From: Cohnella nanjingensis
Lineage (GTDB): Bacteria; Bacillota; Bacilli; Paenibacillales; Paenibacillaceae
DNA length: 64,000 nt
Reading direction: 5' to 3'
NCBI RefSeq assembly: GCF_014212125.1
Contig: NZ_JACJVP010000044.1
Location: 97,808 to 161,807, forward strand
Positions 24,013 to 34,098 of this stretch are shown here, in pieces. How positions within the stretch are numbered: the first letter of the stretch is position 1; every line of letters starts with the position of its first letter. The notes beneath the pieces are model-generated. The model saw only the letters and a list, made by a program, of their open reading frames with translations, did not search any database and had not been told where the DNA came from. A program made the position numbers and the translations under genes.

Positions 24013-24775
24013 CGTCATCGGCCTCCCTTCCCGTCCAGGTCAATACGATCTCGTCAAACAACTGGTTCTGATGGCAGGTGACCCAACGCCGCTTCATTAA
24101 CTCCAGGACGGCGAGGAATGTCGCGACGATGTCGTTGCGGTCCATGACGTCTCCGACGATCTGGGAGAACAGCACCTTCGGCTCGCCGAAGGCCGCTTTC
24201 TCCTTCAGCACGGCCATGATCTCGCGAATGCGGTCCTTGACGGAGATCTCGTCGCGCTGGATGGCGGCGATCCGATTGCGGCCGGCGACACGGCGGAGCG
24301 CCTTGCGGAAGGCGCGCACGAGATCGTCTACGTGTAGCCCTTCGACCGGATTCTGCTCCTCGTTCGTCGCGAACGGCGCCAGATCCGACGGCTCGCGCGT
24401 GAACACCTGGCTCCGCTCGAATTCGTGCTCGCGCAGCTGGCTAGCGATCGCTTTGTATTTGCGGTATTCGATCAGCTTGCGGATGAGCTCCTCCCGCGGA
24501 TCGATGCCGTCGTCCTCGCCCTCCGTCAGCCAAGGCTCGTCCGTCACCGGCGGCTTCGGCAGCAGCTGCCGGCTCTTCATGGAGAGCAGCGTGGCCGCCA
24601 TGACGAGGAATTCGCTCGTGACGTCCAGCTCCAGCTCCTGCAGCGCGTCCAGATACGCGATATATTGGTCCGTGATGTCGCTGATCGAGATGTCCTGGAT
24701 GTCGATCTCCGCTTTGTCGATCAGATGGAGAAGCAAGTCCAGCGGCCCCTCGAAAGTCTCCAGCTTGTACAGCAC
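23981..24775 (-). CDS. scpA: Segregation and condensation protein A (kleisin)
   Basis: ScpA bridges the two SMC heads and binds ScpB. The 264-residue protein begins VLYKLETFEGPLDLLLHLID, followed by KAEIDIQDISISDITDQY and the MAATLLSMKSRQLLP segment. The C-terminal winged helix ends with FLAVLELMKRRWVTCHQNQL. It starts at a GTG (24775) with GGGG upstream. It lies 97 nt after ribH with no clear terminator, so some transcription may enter from the rib operon. Confidence 0.95.
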   Translation of the reverse strand: MLYKLETFEGPLDLLLHLIDKAEIDIQDISISDITDQYIAYLDALQELELDVTSEFLVMAATLLSMKSRQLLPKPPVTDEPWLTEGEDDGIDPREELIRKLIEYRKYKAIASQLREHEFERSQVFTREPSDLAPFATNEEQNPVEGLHVDDLVRAFRKALRRVAGRNRIAAIQRDEISVKDRIREIMAVLKEKAAFGEPKVLFSQIVGDVMDRNDIVATFLAVLELMKRRWVTCHQNQLFDEIVLTWTGREADDDGLFDIEVGT

Positions 24776-24872
24776 CGTTGCCCCGATGATCGTTCACCCT
24801 TTCCCCGCTCCGACTCGCCGTCCGGCCAGGAACCGTCGCGGTCCCCTCGCCGGTATTCGTTCGGCGTTCGCG

Positions 24873-25343
24873 TCAGCCCTTCAGCGCGCGGGTCAGGTTC
24901 GCCATCTCGATCGCGGACGCCGCGGCTTCCCAGCCTTTGTTGCCGGCTTTGGTGCCCGCGCGTTCGATCGCCTGCTCGATGCTGTCGACCGTCAGCACGC
25001 CGAAGATCGTCGGCACGCCCGTCTTCAGACCGACGGCGGCGACGCCCTTGGCGGCTTCGTTGCAGACATAGTCGAAGTGCGGCGTGGAGCCGCGGATCAC
25101 CGCGCCGAGCGTAATGACCGCGTCGTACTTGCCGCTCTCGGCCATCTTCTGCGCGATCAGCGGAATCTCGAAGGCGCCGGGCACCCAAGCGATCTCGACT
25201 TCATCGTCTTCCGCGCCGTGGCGCTTGAAGGCGTCGAGCGCGCCGCTCAGCAGCTTGGAGCTGATGAATTCGTTGAACCGGCCGACGACGACCCCGTACT
25301 TCAAACCTTGCGATACTAAATTCCCCTCATATACGAACGCCAT
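24873..25343 (-). CDS. ribH: 6,7-dimethyl-8-ribityllumazine synthase
   Basis: Condenses the pyrimidinedione intermediate with dihydroxybutanone phosphate to lumazine; forms icosahedral shells. The 156-residue protein has the substrate segments VVGRFNEFI, WVPGAFEIPL, TLGAVIRGSTPHFDYVC (catalytic His in HFDYV) and the FGVLTVDSIEQAIERAG region. The ATG at 25343 has GAGAGG at 9 nt; the ATG at 25352 directly abuts that site and is not used here. Last gene of ribD-E-A-H. Confidence 0.96.
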   Translation of the reverse strand: MAFVYEGNLVSQGLKYGVVVGRFNEFISSKLLSGALDAFKRHGAEDDEVEIAWVPGAFEIPLIAQKMAESGKYDAVITLGAVIRGSTPHFDYVCNEAAKGVAAVGLKTGVPTIFGVLTVDSIEQAIERAGTKAGNKGWEAAASAIEMANLTRALKG

Positions 25344-25348
25344 ATCGT

Positions 25349-26635
<1,287 letters not shown>

Positions 26636-26653
26636 CTATGACGCCTCCCTCGA

Positions 26654-27322
26654 TTAGAATCCGTATTCGCGCAAAGCCGCCTCGGTCAAGCCGCCGCCGC
26701 GTCCGGCCGGCGCCGCTTGCGCTTGCCGCTGGCTTAAGAGATGATCGACGTATTTGCCCAGGATATCGCACTCCACGTTGATCGTATCGCCCGGCTGCTT
26801 GGCTTGGAGCGCCGTCTCGCGCAGCGTGTGCGGAATGATCGAGACCGTCAGCGCGCCTGCGGAGCCGTCCACGCTGACGACGGTCAAGCTGATGCCGTCC
26901 AGCGTGATCGAGCCTTGCGGCACGACGTGGCGGAGCAGCTCCCGGCGATGCGGCTTCGCCGTGAAGACGACGGCGTTCGCATCCTTGCGCCGGGACGCGA
27001 TGACGGCCGTGCCGTCCACGTGCCCTTGGACGATATGCCCGCCGTAGCGTCCGCCCGCGAGCATCGCCCGCTCCAGGTTGACGGCTTCGCCGGGCTTCAG
27101 CTCCTGAAGATTCGTATGCCGGTAAGTCTCCGGCATCACGTCGGCGGCGAACGTGCCGCCGTCAGCAGATACGACCGTCAGGCAGACGCCGTTGACGGCG
27201 ATGCTGTCGCCCAGCTTCACGTCTTCCAGCACCTTGGACGCGGCGATCGTGAGGATCATCGCCTCCCCTCGGCGCTGCATTCGCCGGAGCACGCCGACTT
27301 CCTCAATGAGACCCGTGAACAT
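26654..27322 (-). CDS. ribE: Riboflavin synthase, alpha subunit
   Basis: Dismutates two lumazine molecules to riboflavin. The 222-residue protein starts MFTGLIEEVGVLRRMQRRGE and has two homologous lumazine-binding barrels, with VNGVCLTVV (about residue 50) and the matching LDGISLTVV (about 145). GGHIVQGHVDGTAVI and the YRHTNLQELKPGEAVNLERA segment also fit. The ATG at 27322 has GGAGGGG at 6 nt and lies inside the ribD 3' end (20-nt overlap). A longer frame from 27502 has no support. Confidence 0.96.
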   Translation of the reverse strand: MFTGLIEEVGVLRRMQRRGEAMILTIAASKVLEDVKLGDSIAVNGVCLTVVSADGGTFAADVMPETYRHTNLQELKPGEAVNLERAMLAGGRYGGHIVQGHVDGTAVIASRRKDANAVVFTAKPHRRELLRHVVPQGSITLDGISLTVVSVDGSAGALTVSIIPHTLRETALQAKQPGDTINVECDILGKYVDHLLSQRQAQAAPAGRGGGLTEAALREYGF

Positions 27323-28460
27323 CGGCTTCCCCTCCAGCTTCCCTTGTAATGTCTGCAGCATACGACTCTCCTTCCGGCGGATAGGCCGTGACGCACCAAT
27401 CGTCGCCGTAGCGTTCAATCCCCGCGATCCGGAGGCCGATCGCGTCGCCCATCGCTTCGGGGCCCCGAAGGGAGAAGGCCGATGGGGCTTCGTCTCCCGC
27501 AATCTTGGCGGCGTAGAAGAGCATGATCTTGTCGGCGAGGCCGGCTTCGAGGAGCGCGCCGTTCAGGACGCCGCCGCCTTCGACGAGCGCGGAGCCGATG
27601 CCCCGATCGCCCAGGGCGGCCAGCCCTGCCCGCAGGTCGACGCGCGCCCCATCCCCGCAGGGGATGACCTCGGCGCCTAGCGCCCGCAGCGCGGCTGCCT
27701 TCGCCGGGTCGGCCCGTCGCGTCGCGAGGACGATCGTCGGCGCCGCGCCGTTCAGCACGCGGGCGTCCGGCGGCAGTCGCAGCGCCGAATCGACGATGAC
27801 GCGCACCGGGTGCAGTCCCGGCACCGACAGGCGGGTCGTCAGCTCCGGATCGTCGGCCAGCACCGTTCCGATGCCGACCATGATCGCGTCGTGCCGATGA
27901 CGCAGCGTATGAACCGCTTCACGCGCCTCCGGACCCGTGATCCACTTGCTGTGCCCGGTCCGCGTGGCGATGCGGCCGTCGAGCGTCACTGCGGTCTTGA
28001 TCGTGACGAACGGGCGCCCGGTGACGATGAACCGGTTGAACGCCTCGTTCAACGCCCGGGATTCCTGGCCGAGCAGTCCGACTTCCACTTCGATCCCCTG
28101 CGCGCGCAGCCGCTCGACGCCGCTTCCCGCGACCAGCGGATTCGGGTCGGTCGTCGCGACGACGACCCGCGCGACGCCCTCGGCGATGAGCAGGTCGCAG
28201 CAGGGCGGCGTGCGGCCGTGATGGCTGCAAGGCTCCAGCGTGACGTACGCCGTTGCGCCCCGCGCTTCGGCCCCCGCCATCCGGATCGCATGCACTTCGG
28301 CATGCGCCTCGCCCCGCCGCAGGTGCGCGCCGATGCCGACGATGCGGCCGTCCCGGACGACGACGCAGCCGACCATCGGGTTGACGCCCGTCTGACCGGC
28401 CGCCCCAGCGGCCGCGTTCAAGGCCAGCCGCATGTAGAATTCATCGTTCAGCACTTCCAT
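27303..28460 (-). CDS. ribD: Bifunctional pyrimidine deaminase/reductase RibD
   Basis: Deaminates then reduces the pyrimidine intermediate of riboflavin synthesis. The N-terminal deaminase (1 to about 145) has the zinc motif GEAHAEVHAI and the PCSHHGRTPPCC pair. The C-terminal RibG reductase (about 150-365) has TLDGRIATRTGHSKWITGPE and EGGGVLNGALLEAG. The 385-residue length is slightly above the usual 360. The ATG at 28460 follows GAGGAGG at about 9 nt. It is the first gene behind the FMN riboswitch and overlaps ribE. Confidence 0.96.
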   Translation of the reverse strand: MEVLNDEFYMRLALNAAAGAAGQTGVNPMVGCVVVRDGRIVGIGAHLRRGEAHAEVHAIRMAGAEARGATAYVTLEPCSHHGRTPPCCDLLIAEGVARVVVATTDPNPLVAGSGVERLRAQGIEVEVGLLGQESRALNEAFNRFIVTGRPFVTIKTAVTLDGRIATRTGHSKWITGPEAREAVHTLRHRHDAIMVGIGTVLADDPELTTRLSVPGLHPVRVIVDSALRLPPDARVLNGAAPTIVLATRRADPAKAAALRALGAEVIPCGDGARVDLRAGLAALGDRGIGSALVEGGGVLNGALLEAGLADKIMLFYAAKIAGDEAPSAFSLRGPEAMGDAIGLRIAGIERYGDDWCVTAYPPEGESYAADITREAGGEADVHGSH

Positions 28461-28489
28461 TCGGCTCGCCTCCTCTCTCCGGCAAAACA

Positions 28490-28523
28490 CAATAAAACCC
28501 CGGGGTCTCATGCTCCCCGGGGT
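28490..28523 (-). terminator. Terminator between the FMN riboswitch and ribD
   Basis: Arms accccgggg (28497-28505) and ccccggggt (28515-28523) are followed on the minus strand by TTTATTGTG. It lies 30 nt before ribD and about 195 nt after the aptamer, so it is a likely but distant expression platform. A second hairpin (cgcggc/gccgcg, near 28694-28709) lies directly after the aptamer. Confidence 0.7.
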
Positions 28524-28717
28524 CGATGCACAGCGTGAAACAGAACTGTAGCGCACGTCTGACGCGCACAAGGCGAACGCAAAGAAGACGACACGGCGGT
28601 CGACGGCTTGGTTGTTGTTGTGAAAAAAAGAACAAACAGGCTCGCCTATCGCCGCGCACGCGCGACGTTCCCTCTCCTTGCTGCACGAAAGACGCGGCTA
28701 GAGCCGCGCTGCGCTTC

Positions 28718-28883
28718 CTTCTCCCATCCAGACTGTTACTGTCGGTCCCGGATTTGCACCGGGTCCACCGCCTCGCGCCACCGGCTGACCGGAAGTGCGA
28801 CGACGGGTCACGGACTGACGGCTATGCCGCCCGTTGGCGGAACGCCGATCACCGCCGGTGGGGAATTGCGCCCCGCCCCGAAG
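28718..28883 (-). promoter_or_regulatory. FMN riboswitch (RFN element)
   Basis: Reading the minus strand, the element opens CTTCGGGGCGGGG, continues with GAATTCCCACCGGCGGT-like sequence (here CAATTCCCCACCGGCGGTGA), has a variable stem, GTCAGCCGGTGGCGCGAGG, GGTGCAAATCCGGGACCGAC and closes with AGTCTGGATGGGAGAAG. These are the conserved blocks of the RFN aptamer. FMN binding reduces riboflavin gene expression in the known systems. It leads the ribDEAH operon. Confidence 0.96.
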
Positions 28884-28946
28884 GTAAGCTGCTGATTCGT
28901 TACGCTTCAAGCTAGACGCTGACGCCTACCTGAATCGTTGAGTGAA

Positions 28947-28975
28947 AGTTTACCACCACGCTTTGCAAATTGCAA
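28947..28975 (-). promoter_or_regulatory. Sigma-A-type promoter of the rib operon
   Basis: On the minus strand TTGCAA (28975-28970) and TAAACT (28952-28947) are 17 bp apart, about 60 bp ahead of the riboswitch. Confidence 0.65.
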
Positions 28976-29068
28976 GCAAATTCAGACTTGCGCGGTCGGA
29001 TTAGCTATCGCTAGTCCTCTCCGGCTTGGTCGCCGATTCCACGCGAACTAGATAAAAGTTGGATGACC

Positions 29069-29109
29069 AAAAAACCTCGGAGCCCGCGCGCATAGCGGGA
29101 TCCGAGGTT
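29069..29109 (-). terminator. Terminator of ppiB
   Basis: Arms aacctcgga (29073-29081) and tccgaggtt (29101-29109), extended by cccgc/gcggg, are followed on the minus strand by six T. Confidence 0.88.
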
Positions 29110-29140
29110 CCGACGAAGGCATTGCGCCTCCCGTATTCGA

Positions 29141-29575
29141 TTAGGCTTGTTCGGTGACTTCGATCTTGTCGAACTTGTCGCCGCCGCGGAACGCGTCGAC
29201 GTGCTCCATCCCGGACACGACTTTGCCGAAGACGGTATGAACGCCGTCCAGGTGCGGCTGAGGCGCGTAGACGATGTAGAACTGGCTGCCGCCCGTGTTC
29301 GGTCCCCGGTGCGCCATCGCGAGGGCGCCGCGCTCGTGCTTGTTCGGGTTGATCTCGCAGTCGATCTCGTAACCCGGTCCGCCGGTGCCGTTGCCGTTCG
29401 GGCAGCCGCCTTGGGCGACGAAGCCCGGAACGACGCGGTGGAAGGTCAAGTTGTCGTAGAAGCCGGAATTCGCCAGCTTCTCGAAGTTCGCCACCGTATT
29501 CGGAGCGTCTTTGTCGAAGAGCTCGATGACGACTTCTTTGCCGTCCGCGAGTTTGATTGTCGCTTGTTTGGACAT
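29141..29575 (-). CDS. ppiB: Cyclophilin-type peptidyl-prolyl isomerase
   Basis: Cytosolic prolyl isomerase assisting protein folding. The 144-residue single-domain protein shows the active-site Arg in FHRVVPGFVAQGG, then MAHRGPNTGGSQFYI, HLDGVHTVFGKVV and the terminal strand. No signal peptide is present. The ATG at 29575 has AAGGAGG upstream. The lysA-ppiB neighbourhood matches B. subtilis. It has its own strong terminator. Confidence 0.96.
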   Translation of the reverse strand: MSKQATIKLADGKEVVIELFDKDAPNTVANFEKLANSGFYDNLTFHRVVPGFVAQGGCPNGNGTGGPGYEIDCEINPNKHERGALAMAHRGPNTGGSQFYIVYAPQPHLDGVHTVFGKVVSGMEHVDAFRGGDKFDKIEVTEQA

Positions 29576-29633
29576 GAGATAAACCCTCCTTCATTAGAAC
29601 TCGTCTTATCATACTACATTTTCGCGCAAATGG

Positions 29634-29669
29634 AAAAGCCGCCCGGCTGCTTGTCCAGCCGGACGGCTG
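29634..29669 (-). terminator. Terminator of lysA
   Basis: Arms agccgcccggctg (29638-29650) and cagccggacggct (29657-29669) are followed on the minus strand by TTTTCC. Confidence 0.75.
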
Positions 29670-29697
29670 CCCCGAAGGCTGCCTTAGTGTACGCCGA

Positions 29698-31029
29698 TTA
29701 CTTGGCGACGGCTTGCTTGCGGAGGCGCTCCGGAATGACATCGTTGCCGACGATATTCTCGAACGATTCGCGCGCCACGACCAGGTCGGCCTGGCCGTCC
29801 TTGACGAAGACGACGGCCGGACGGCGGATGCGGTTGTAGTTGCTCGCCATCGCGTAGTTGTAGGCGCCCGTGCAGAAGACGGCCAGCAGATCGCCCGTCT
29901 CTACCGGCGGCAGATTCAGATCCCAGATGAGCATGTCGCCGCTCTCGCAGCATTTGCCGGCGACGGAGACGATCTCCTTGGCGGCGTCGTTCGCGCGGTT
30001 CGCGAGCACGGCTTCGTACTTGGACTCGTACAGCGCCGGACGCGGGTTGTCGGTCATGCCGCCGTCGACGGCGATGTACTTGCGCACGCCCGGGATATCC
30101 TTGCTCGTCCCGATCGTATACAGCGTCGTGCCGGCGTCGCCGACGATGCTGCGGCCCGGCTCGACCCAGATCTCGGGCAGCGGGTAATCGGCGGACGTGA
30201 ACGAAGCGATGATCGCTTCGGTGATCGCTTTGACATAAGTGCCGACAGGCAGCGGCGAGTCGCCCTCGACGTAGCGGATGCCGAAGCCGCCGCCCAGGTT
30301 GATGACGGAGAACGTCTTATCCAGCTTGGCGCGGATCTCGATGGAGAACGCGGCGACCTTCTCGACGGCCATGCGGAAGCCTTCGACTTCGAAGATCTGG
30401 GAGCCGATATGGGAGTGCACGCCGAGCAGCTTCAGTTGCGGCTGCTTCAACGCTTCTTCGACGGCGCGGAAAGCCGTCCCGTTGCTGATGTCGAAGCCGA
30501 ACTTCGAGTCTTGCTGGCCGGTCGAGATGTAGTCGTGCGTATGCGCTTCGACACCCGGCGTGACGCGGAGCAGGACGTTCACCGTCTTGCCGTGCTCGGC
30601 GGCGATGGCGTTCAGCAGGTGCAGCTCGACGAAGTTGTCGACCACGAAGCAGCCGATGTTCGCCTGGAGCGCCATCTCGATCTCTTCCGGCGTCTTGTTG
30701 TTGCCGTGGAAGTGAATGCGCTCGGCCGGGAAGCCGGCTTGGAGCGCGGTATACAGTTCGCCGTCGGAGACGACGTCGAGGCTCATGCCTTCCTCTTCGG
30801 CGACGCGGCACATGGCCATGACGCAGAAAGCCTTCGAAGCGTAAGCGACTTGGAACTTCAGTCCCGTCTCGCGGAACGCCTCCACGTATTCTCGGGCGCG
30901 CTGGCGCACGAGCGCCTCGTCTACGATATAGAGCGGCGTGCCGAAGTTGCGGGCCAGATCCGTGACGTCGCAGCCTCCGATCTCGAGATGTCCTTGGTCG
31001 TTAATGCGGCTTGTTCCATGCAAATACAT
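29698..31029 (-). CDS. lysA: Diaminopimelate decarboxylase
   Basis: PLP enzyme that converts meso-diaminopimelate to lysine. The 443-residue protein has the PLP lysine in VAYASKAFCV, HFHGNNKTPEEI, the phosphate-binding GGGFGIRY, EPGRSIVGDAG and the C-terminal substrate residues CESGDML and FCTGAYNYAMASNYN. The ATG at 31029 is chosen over 31050 because AAAGGGG lies 8 nt ahead. It lies downstream of the spoVA cluster, as in B. subtilis. No lysine riboswitch is visible in the short leader. Confidence 0.96.
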   Translation of the reverse strand: MYLHGTSRINDQGHLEIGGCDVTDLARNFGTPLYIVDEALVRQRAREYVEAFRETGLKFQVAYASKAFCVMAMCRVAEEEGMSLDVVSDGELYTALQAGFPAERIHFHGNNKTPEEIEMALQANIGCFVVDNFVELHLLNAIAAEHGKTVNVLLRVTPGVEAHTHDYISTGQQDSKFGFDISNGTAFRAVEEALKQPQLKLLGVHSHIGSQIFEVEGFRMAVEKVAAFSIEIRAKLDKTFSVINLGGGFGIRYVEGDSPLPVGTYVKAITEAIIASFTSADYPLPEIWVEPGRSIVGDAGTTLYTIGTSKDIPGVRKYIAVDGGMTDNPRPALYESKYEAVLANRANDAAKEIVSVAGKCCESGDMLIWDLNLPPVETGDLLAVFCTGAYNYAMASNYNRIRRPAVVFVKDGQADLVVARESFENIVGNDVIPERLRKQAVAK

Positions 31030-31144
31030 ATGCGATTCCCCTTTGGTCATGATTCGGATGCGCGCGGGCGAGCAGCCCGGTTCCGGGATACGCAGGCGAT
31101 TCGGACAAGCTCGCGCGATGCGCGTTCGTCAGAATCGTCTACGG

Positions 31145-31191
31145 TAAAAACGTGTCGCCGCTTGGAAAGACGGCATAGGCGTTTTTACTTG
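31145..31191. repeat. Dispersed ~48-bp hairpin repeat, copy A
   Basis: taaaaacg (31145-31152) and cgttttta (31180-31187) form the outer arms, with a gccg/cggc inner stem. It aligns end to end with 47151-47199 (shared ccgctt, aagacggca and cgtttttacttg). It lies about 83 nt past the spoVAF stop and could act as its terminator. Confidence 0.65.
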
Positions 31192-31273
31192 GATTATCCT
31201 GAGTATAGCCGATATCCGCCGCGGGGGAAATGGAGGATTCGCCAAAACATTTGCATTCTCTGGCGCAGCCCGC

Positions 31274-32962
31274 CTACACCGGTTGCTTGTTGTTCTGCTT
31301 CGTCCGGTTCAGGGACGGACGTCTCAGGTTGCGCGGTAGCGGACGTCGGAAAATGACGTTTAGCATCGCCGGGCCGTTGAATGGCAGAAACGGCCACAGA
31401 TATGGCGCGTTGTACGAACGCACGAACGCCATGGAGATGAAAATGGCCGTGGCGCACACGACGAAGCCTTGCATCTGGAAGAGAAACGTCGCTAGCAGCA
31501 GCGCGAGCCGCACGATCCGGTTCGCCAGTCCGAGCTCGTAGCTGGGCGTGGCGAACATGCCGATCGCCGCCACCGCCATGTAGAGGATGACTTCGTTGAT
31601 GAACAGCCCGGTCTTGACCGCGATGTCCCCGATCAAGATCGCCGAGACGAGCGACATGGCCGTGACGAGCGGAGACGGCGTATGCACCGCCGCCAGACGC
31701 ATCAGGTCAACCCCGATCTCCACCATCAGGAACTGGAGGATGAGCGGCAGATCGCCCGTCTTCTCGGCGCCGAGGAACCACAGCCAGTGCGGCCGCAGAT
31801 GCGGCGATTCGGCATACATGTACCAGAGCGGCAGCAGGAAAATCGAAGCCAGCACGCCGAAGAATCGGACCCATCGCAGATAGGTGCCGATGAACGGATT
31901 CTGGCGGTTCTCCTCCGCATGCTGCACGAGGTCGAAGTAAGTGGTTGGCAGCAGGATGACGCTCGGGGACGTATCGACCAGGACGGTCACGCTGCCGTTC
32001 AGCAGATGCGCGGAGACGACGTCCGGCCTTTCCGAATAGCGGACGAGCGGGAACGGGTTCCAATTCGTCTTGACCGTCATTTCTTCCAGTTGCTTGTCTC
32101 CCAGCGGGATCCCGTCGATCTTCACGGCCTTGATCTTGTCTCGAACCGCCTCGACCAGCTCCTGGTCGGCGATGTCGTTAATGTACGCGATGGCTACGTC
32201 CGTCTGCGTCCGGTCGCCCACCTTCATGATCTCGAACCGGAGATTCGGATCGCGCAGCCGGCGGCGAATGAGTCCCACGTTCGTGAGAATGCTCTCGGTG
32301 AAGCCGTCCTTGCTGCCCCGGACGACTTTCTCGAGCACGGGCTCGTCCGGATTGCGCCCCGGGTACTGCTTCGCGTCGAAGAGCAGCACCCGCGGCTCGC
32401 CGTCGACATAGAACGCCGCGTTCCCCATCAGCACGTCGTTGATCATCTCGTCGAACGATTCGCTTTTGCGGATCTGAACCGTCGGGATATAGTGCGTGAA
32501 AAAGCTCTCCAGCGCGTCGTGGCTGATGTTGCCCGGTTCGAGATACGTGAGGCGCTTCAGGATCTCGGTCAGGGAGGCGTCCTTCGACAGGCAGCTTAGA
32601 AACAGCAGCCCCGTTCGGTGTTCGCCGAACGTCATCTCGCGGACCTGCACGTCGAAGTTGGTATCGAGCCCCAAGCGATCGCGAAGCTGCTCCAGCCATC
32701 CGTCGATCTCCGGCGCGATGCGGTCGTCCGGCTTGGGTTCCGCCTTTGCTTTTTTCGACGCATCGCCCGCCGAAGCGGCCGGTTTGCCTCGCGAACGCCT
32801 TCTCGATCCCGGCTTCGTCGCTTCTTCGCCCGGTTCGACGCGCGAACGCCTCTCTTCCCCTTCCTCCGGCGATTCTCCGCTCGGATCGGCGCCCGGATGC
32901 GACGACGATTGAGGCGGGTCCGGTTCGTTCATGTCCATGCTGCCATGTTCCGACGTATTCAT
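31274..32962 (-). CDS. spoVAF: Stage V sporulation protein AF
   Basis: GerA-family membrane protein of the SpoVA group, implicated in germinant-triggered release from spores. The 562-residue protein (B. subtilis about 490) has a charged, low-complexity N-terminal extension (about residues 1-85). A GerAA-like soluble domain (to about 350, with GNAAFYVDGEPRVLLFDAKQ and PGRNPDEP) and four to six membrane segments in the C-terminal half follow. The ATG at 32962 has GGAGGG at 9 nt. It begins only 17 nt after spoVAB; spoVAC, AD and AE are not in between. Confidence 0.9.
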   Translation of the reverse strand: MNTSEHGSMDMNEPDPPQSSSHPGADPSGESPEEGEERRSRVEPGEEATKPGSRRRSRGKPAASAGDASKKAKAEPKPDDRIAPEIDGWLEQLRDRLGLDTNFDVQVREMTFGEHRTGLLFLSCLSKDASLTEILKRLTYLEPGNISHDALESFFTHYIPTVQIRKSESFDEMINDVLMGNAAFYVDGEPRVLLFDAKQYPGRNPDEPVLEKVVRGSKDGFTESILTNVGLIRRRLRDPNLRFEIMKVGDRTQTDVAIAYINDIADQELVEAVRDKIKAVKIDGIPLGDKQLEEMTVKTNWNPFPLVRYSERPDVVSAHLLNGSVTVLVDTSPSVILLPTTYFDLVQHAEENRQNPFIGTYLRWVRFFGVLASIFLLPLWYMYAESPHLRPHWLWFLGAEKTGDLPLILQFLMVEIGVDLMRLAAVHTPSPLVTAMSLVSAILIGDIAVKTGLFINEVILYMAVAAIGMFATPSYELGLANRIVRLALLLATFLFQMQGFVVCATAIFISMAFVRSYNAPYLWPFLPFNGPAMLNVIFRRPLPRNLRRPSLNRTKQNNKQPV

Positions 32963-32979
32963 GCGGTCGTTCCCTCCTG

Positions 32980-33408
32980 TCATTTCGGTTGGAGCACGAG
33001 CCAATCCACGAGCGAGCCTACGACTTTGCCGAGCACCATGGCGATGAGCAGCGCAAAGAGGAACGGATCGAGACGCAGCCGTTTCGCCACGATGGGAATC
33101 ACGTTCAGCACCTCCGTCAGCGCCGCCGCGAACATGCCGACGAAGATGCCTTGGAACAGCGAGGGGATGAGCAGCCATCCCGCGTGGAGCGGGATGACCC
33201 AGCCGAACAAGTCTGCGCAGCTCCAGTAGAGGACGCCGCAGAGCAAGGCCGACTCGAAGATGACGGACTTGCGGTAGGCGCGAGTCAGCTGTACCAGACG
33301 AGGCACCAGATCCAGCACGATGAGGAGCGCGACGAAGGCGCTGCCGACCGAGAACCCGCCGGCGAGACCGGCCATCGCCACGAGGATGCTGCCGGCGAGA
33401 TCAGTCAC
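32980..33408 (-). CDS. spoVAB: Stage V sporulation protein AB
   Basis: Membrane subunit of the SpoVA dipicolinate channel. The 142-residue protein has four to five hydrophobic segments, starting SILVAMAGLAGGFSVGSAF and ending LFALLIAMVLGKVVGSLVDW; length and GGxSVGxAFVALL match the family. It overlaps spoVAA by 8 nt. The next gene is spoVAF rather than spoVAC. Confidence 0.87.
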   Translation of the reverse strand: MTDLAGSILVAMAGLAGGFSVGSAFVALLIVLDLVPRLVQLTRAYRKSVIFESALLCGVLYWSCADLFGWVIPLHAGWLLIPSLFQGIFVGMFAAALTEVLNVIPIVAKRLRLDPFLFALLIAMVLGKVVGSLVDWLVLQPK

Positions 33409-34039
33409 GCCCCGCGCCCTCCGGCTGCCCGATCTTCTTGCGGTACTCTTCCGTGATGACGTACCGATTCACGTTTTCCTGGTACATGAACATCTCCACC
33501 TCGAGCGGATTCGGCTCGTCGTTCAGTCGTCGCCTGAACACCCGGTTGAAGAACAGGAGCATACCGAGGCCCAATCCGAGCGAGTACGGGATCTCGAACA
33601 GCCACGGATGCCGATCGTTCCGTCCCGTCAGCAGCTCGATGATTCTCCGCTGGACTTCCGGCATATTGACGTCGGCGTGGAAGTTCAGAATCGCCATGCC
33701 CGAACCGAAAAAGAGCAGCAGCCACGTCGCGACGAGCAGCGCCCAACGCGGCCGAATCTCGCGGCGCTCCGCCACCTCCAGCAGGACGTGCGGTTCGCCG
33801 AACGTCTCGATCGTCATCTGCGGGGCGACTTCCCGGATGCGGCGGACGACATGCAGCATATCGAACATGAGCAGGTTGCCGTCCTCCGGACGGATCCGCC
33901 ATATCGGCAGCTGGGCCAGCTTCCGGGCCGCCGACGGTTCGGTTACGAGGCTGGCGACGTCGCCGAGCAGCACCGTCGACTTCGGCGCCACGACGACGCG
34001 CCGATGAAGGCGAACGTATACGACGTCCGTTGATTCCAT
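33401..34039 (-). CDS. spoVAA: Stage V sporulation protein AA
   Basis: First gene of the spoVA cluster, needed in the forespore for dipicolinic acid uptake. The 212-residue protein has an N-terminal soluble domain (about 1-95, MESTDVVYVRLHRRVVVAPK) and two membrane segments (about 105-125 and 165-185). The C-terminus has MFMYQENVNRYVITEEYRKK. The ATG at 34039 has GGAGG at 8 nt; 34081 would add 14 unsupported residues. A sigma-G-like promoter lies at 34069-34098. Confidence 0.88.
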   Translation of the reverse strand: MESTDVVYVRLHRRVVVAPKSTVLLGDVASLVTEPSAARKLAQLPIWRIRPEDGNLLMFDMLHVVRRIREVAPQMTIETFGEPHVLLEVAERREIRPRWALLVATWLLLFFGSGMAILNFHADVNMPEVQRRIIELLTGRNDRHPWLFEIPYSLGLGLGMLLFFNRVFRRRLNDEPNPLEVEMFMYQENVNRYVITEEYRKKIGQPEGAGRD

Positions 34040-34068
34040 TCGCTCCACCTCCAGGCGAACGTTTCCTG

Positions 34069-34098
34069 TAGTATGGGACAAATGGGCGCTCCGTACTC
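34069..34098 (-). promoter_or_regulatory. Sigma-G-type promoter of spoVAA
   Basis: On the minus strand GAGTA (34098-34094) and CATACTA (34075-34069) are 18 bp apart. The -10 fits the sigma-G consensus CATnnTA; the -35 has one mismatch. It lies 29 bp before the start. Confidence 0.55.

Noticed and set aside
31030..31273. Lysine riboswitch ahead of lysA
   Set aside because: The upstream region is short and lacks the conserved L-box segments; it holds a hairpin repeat instead.
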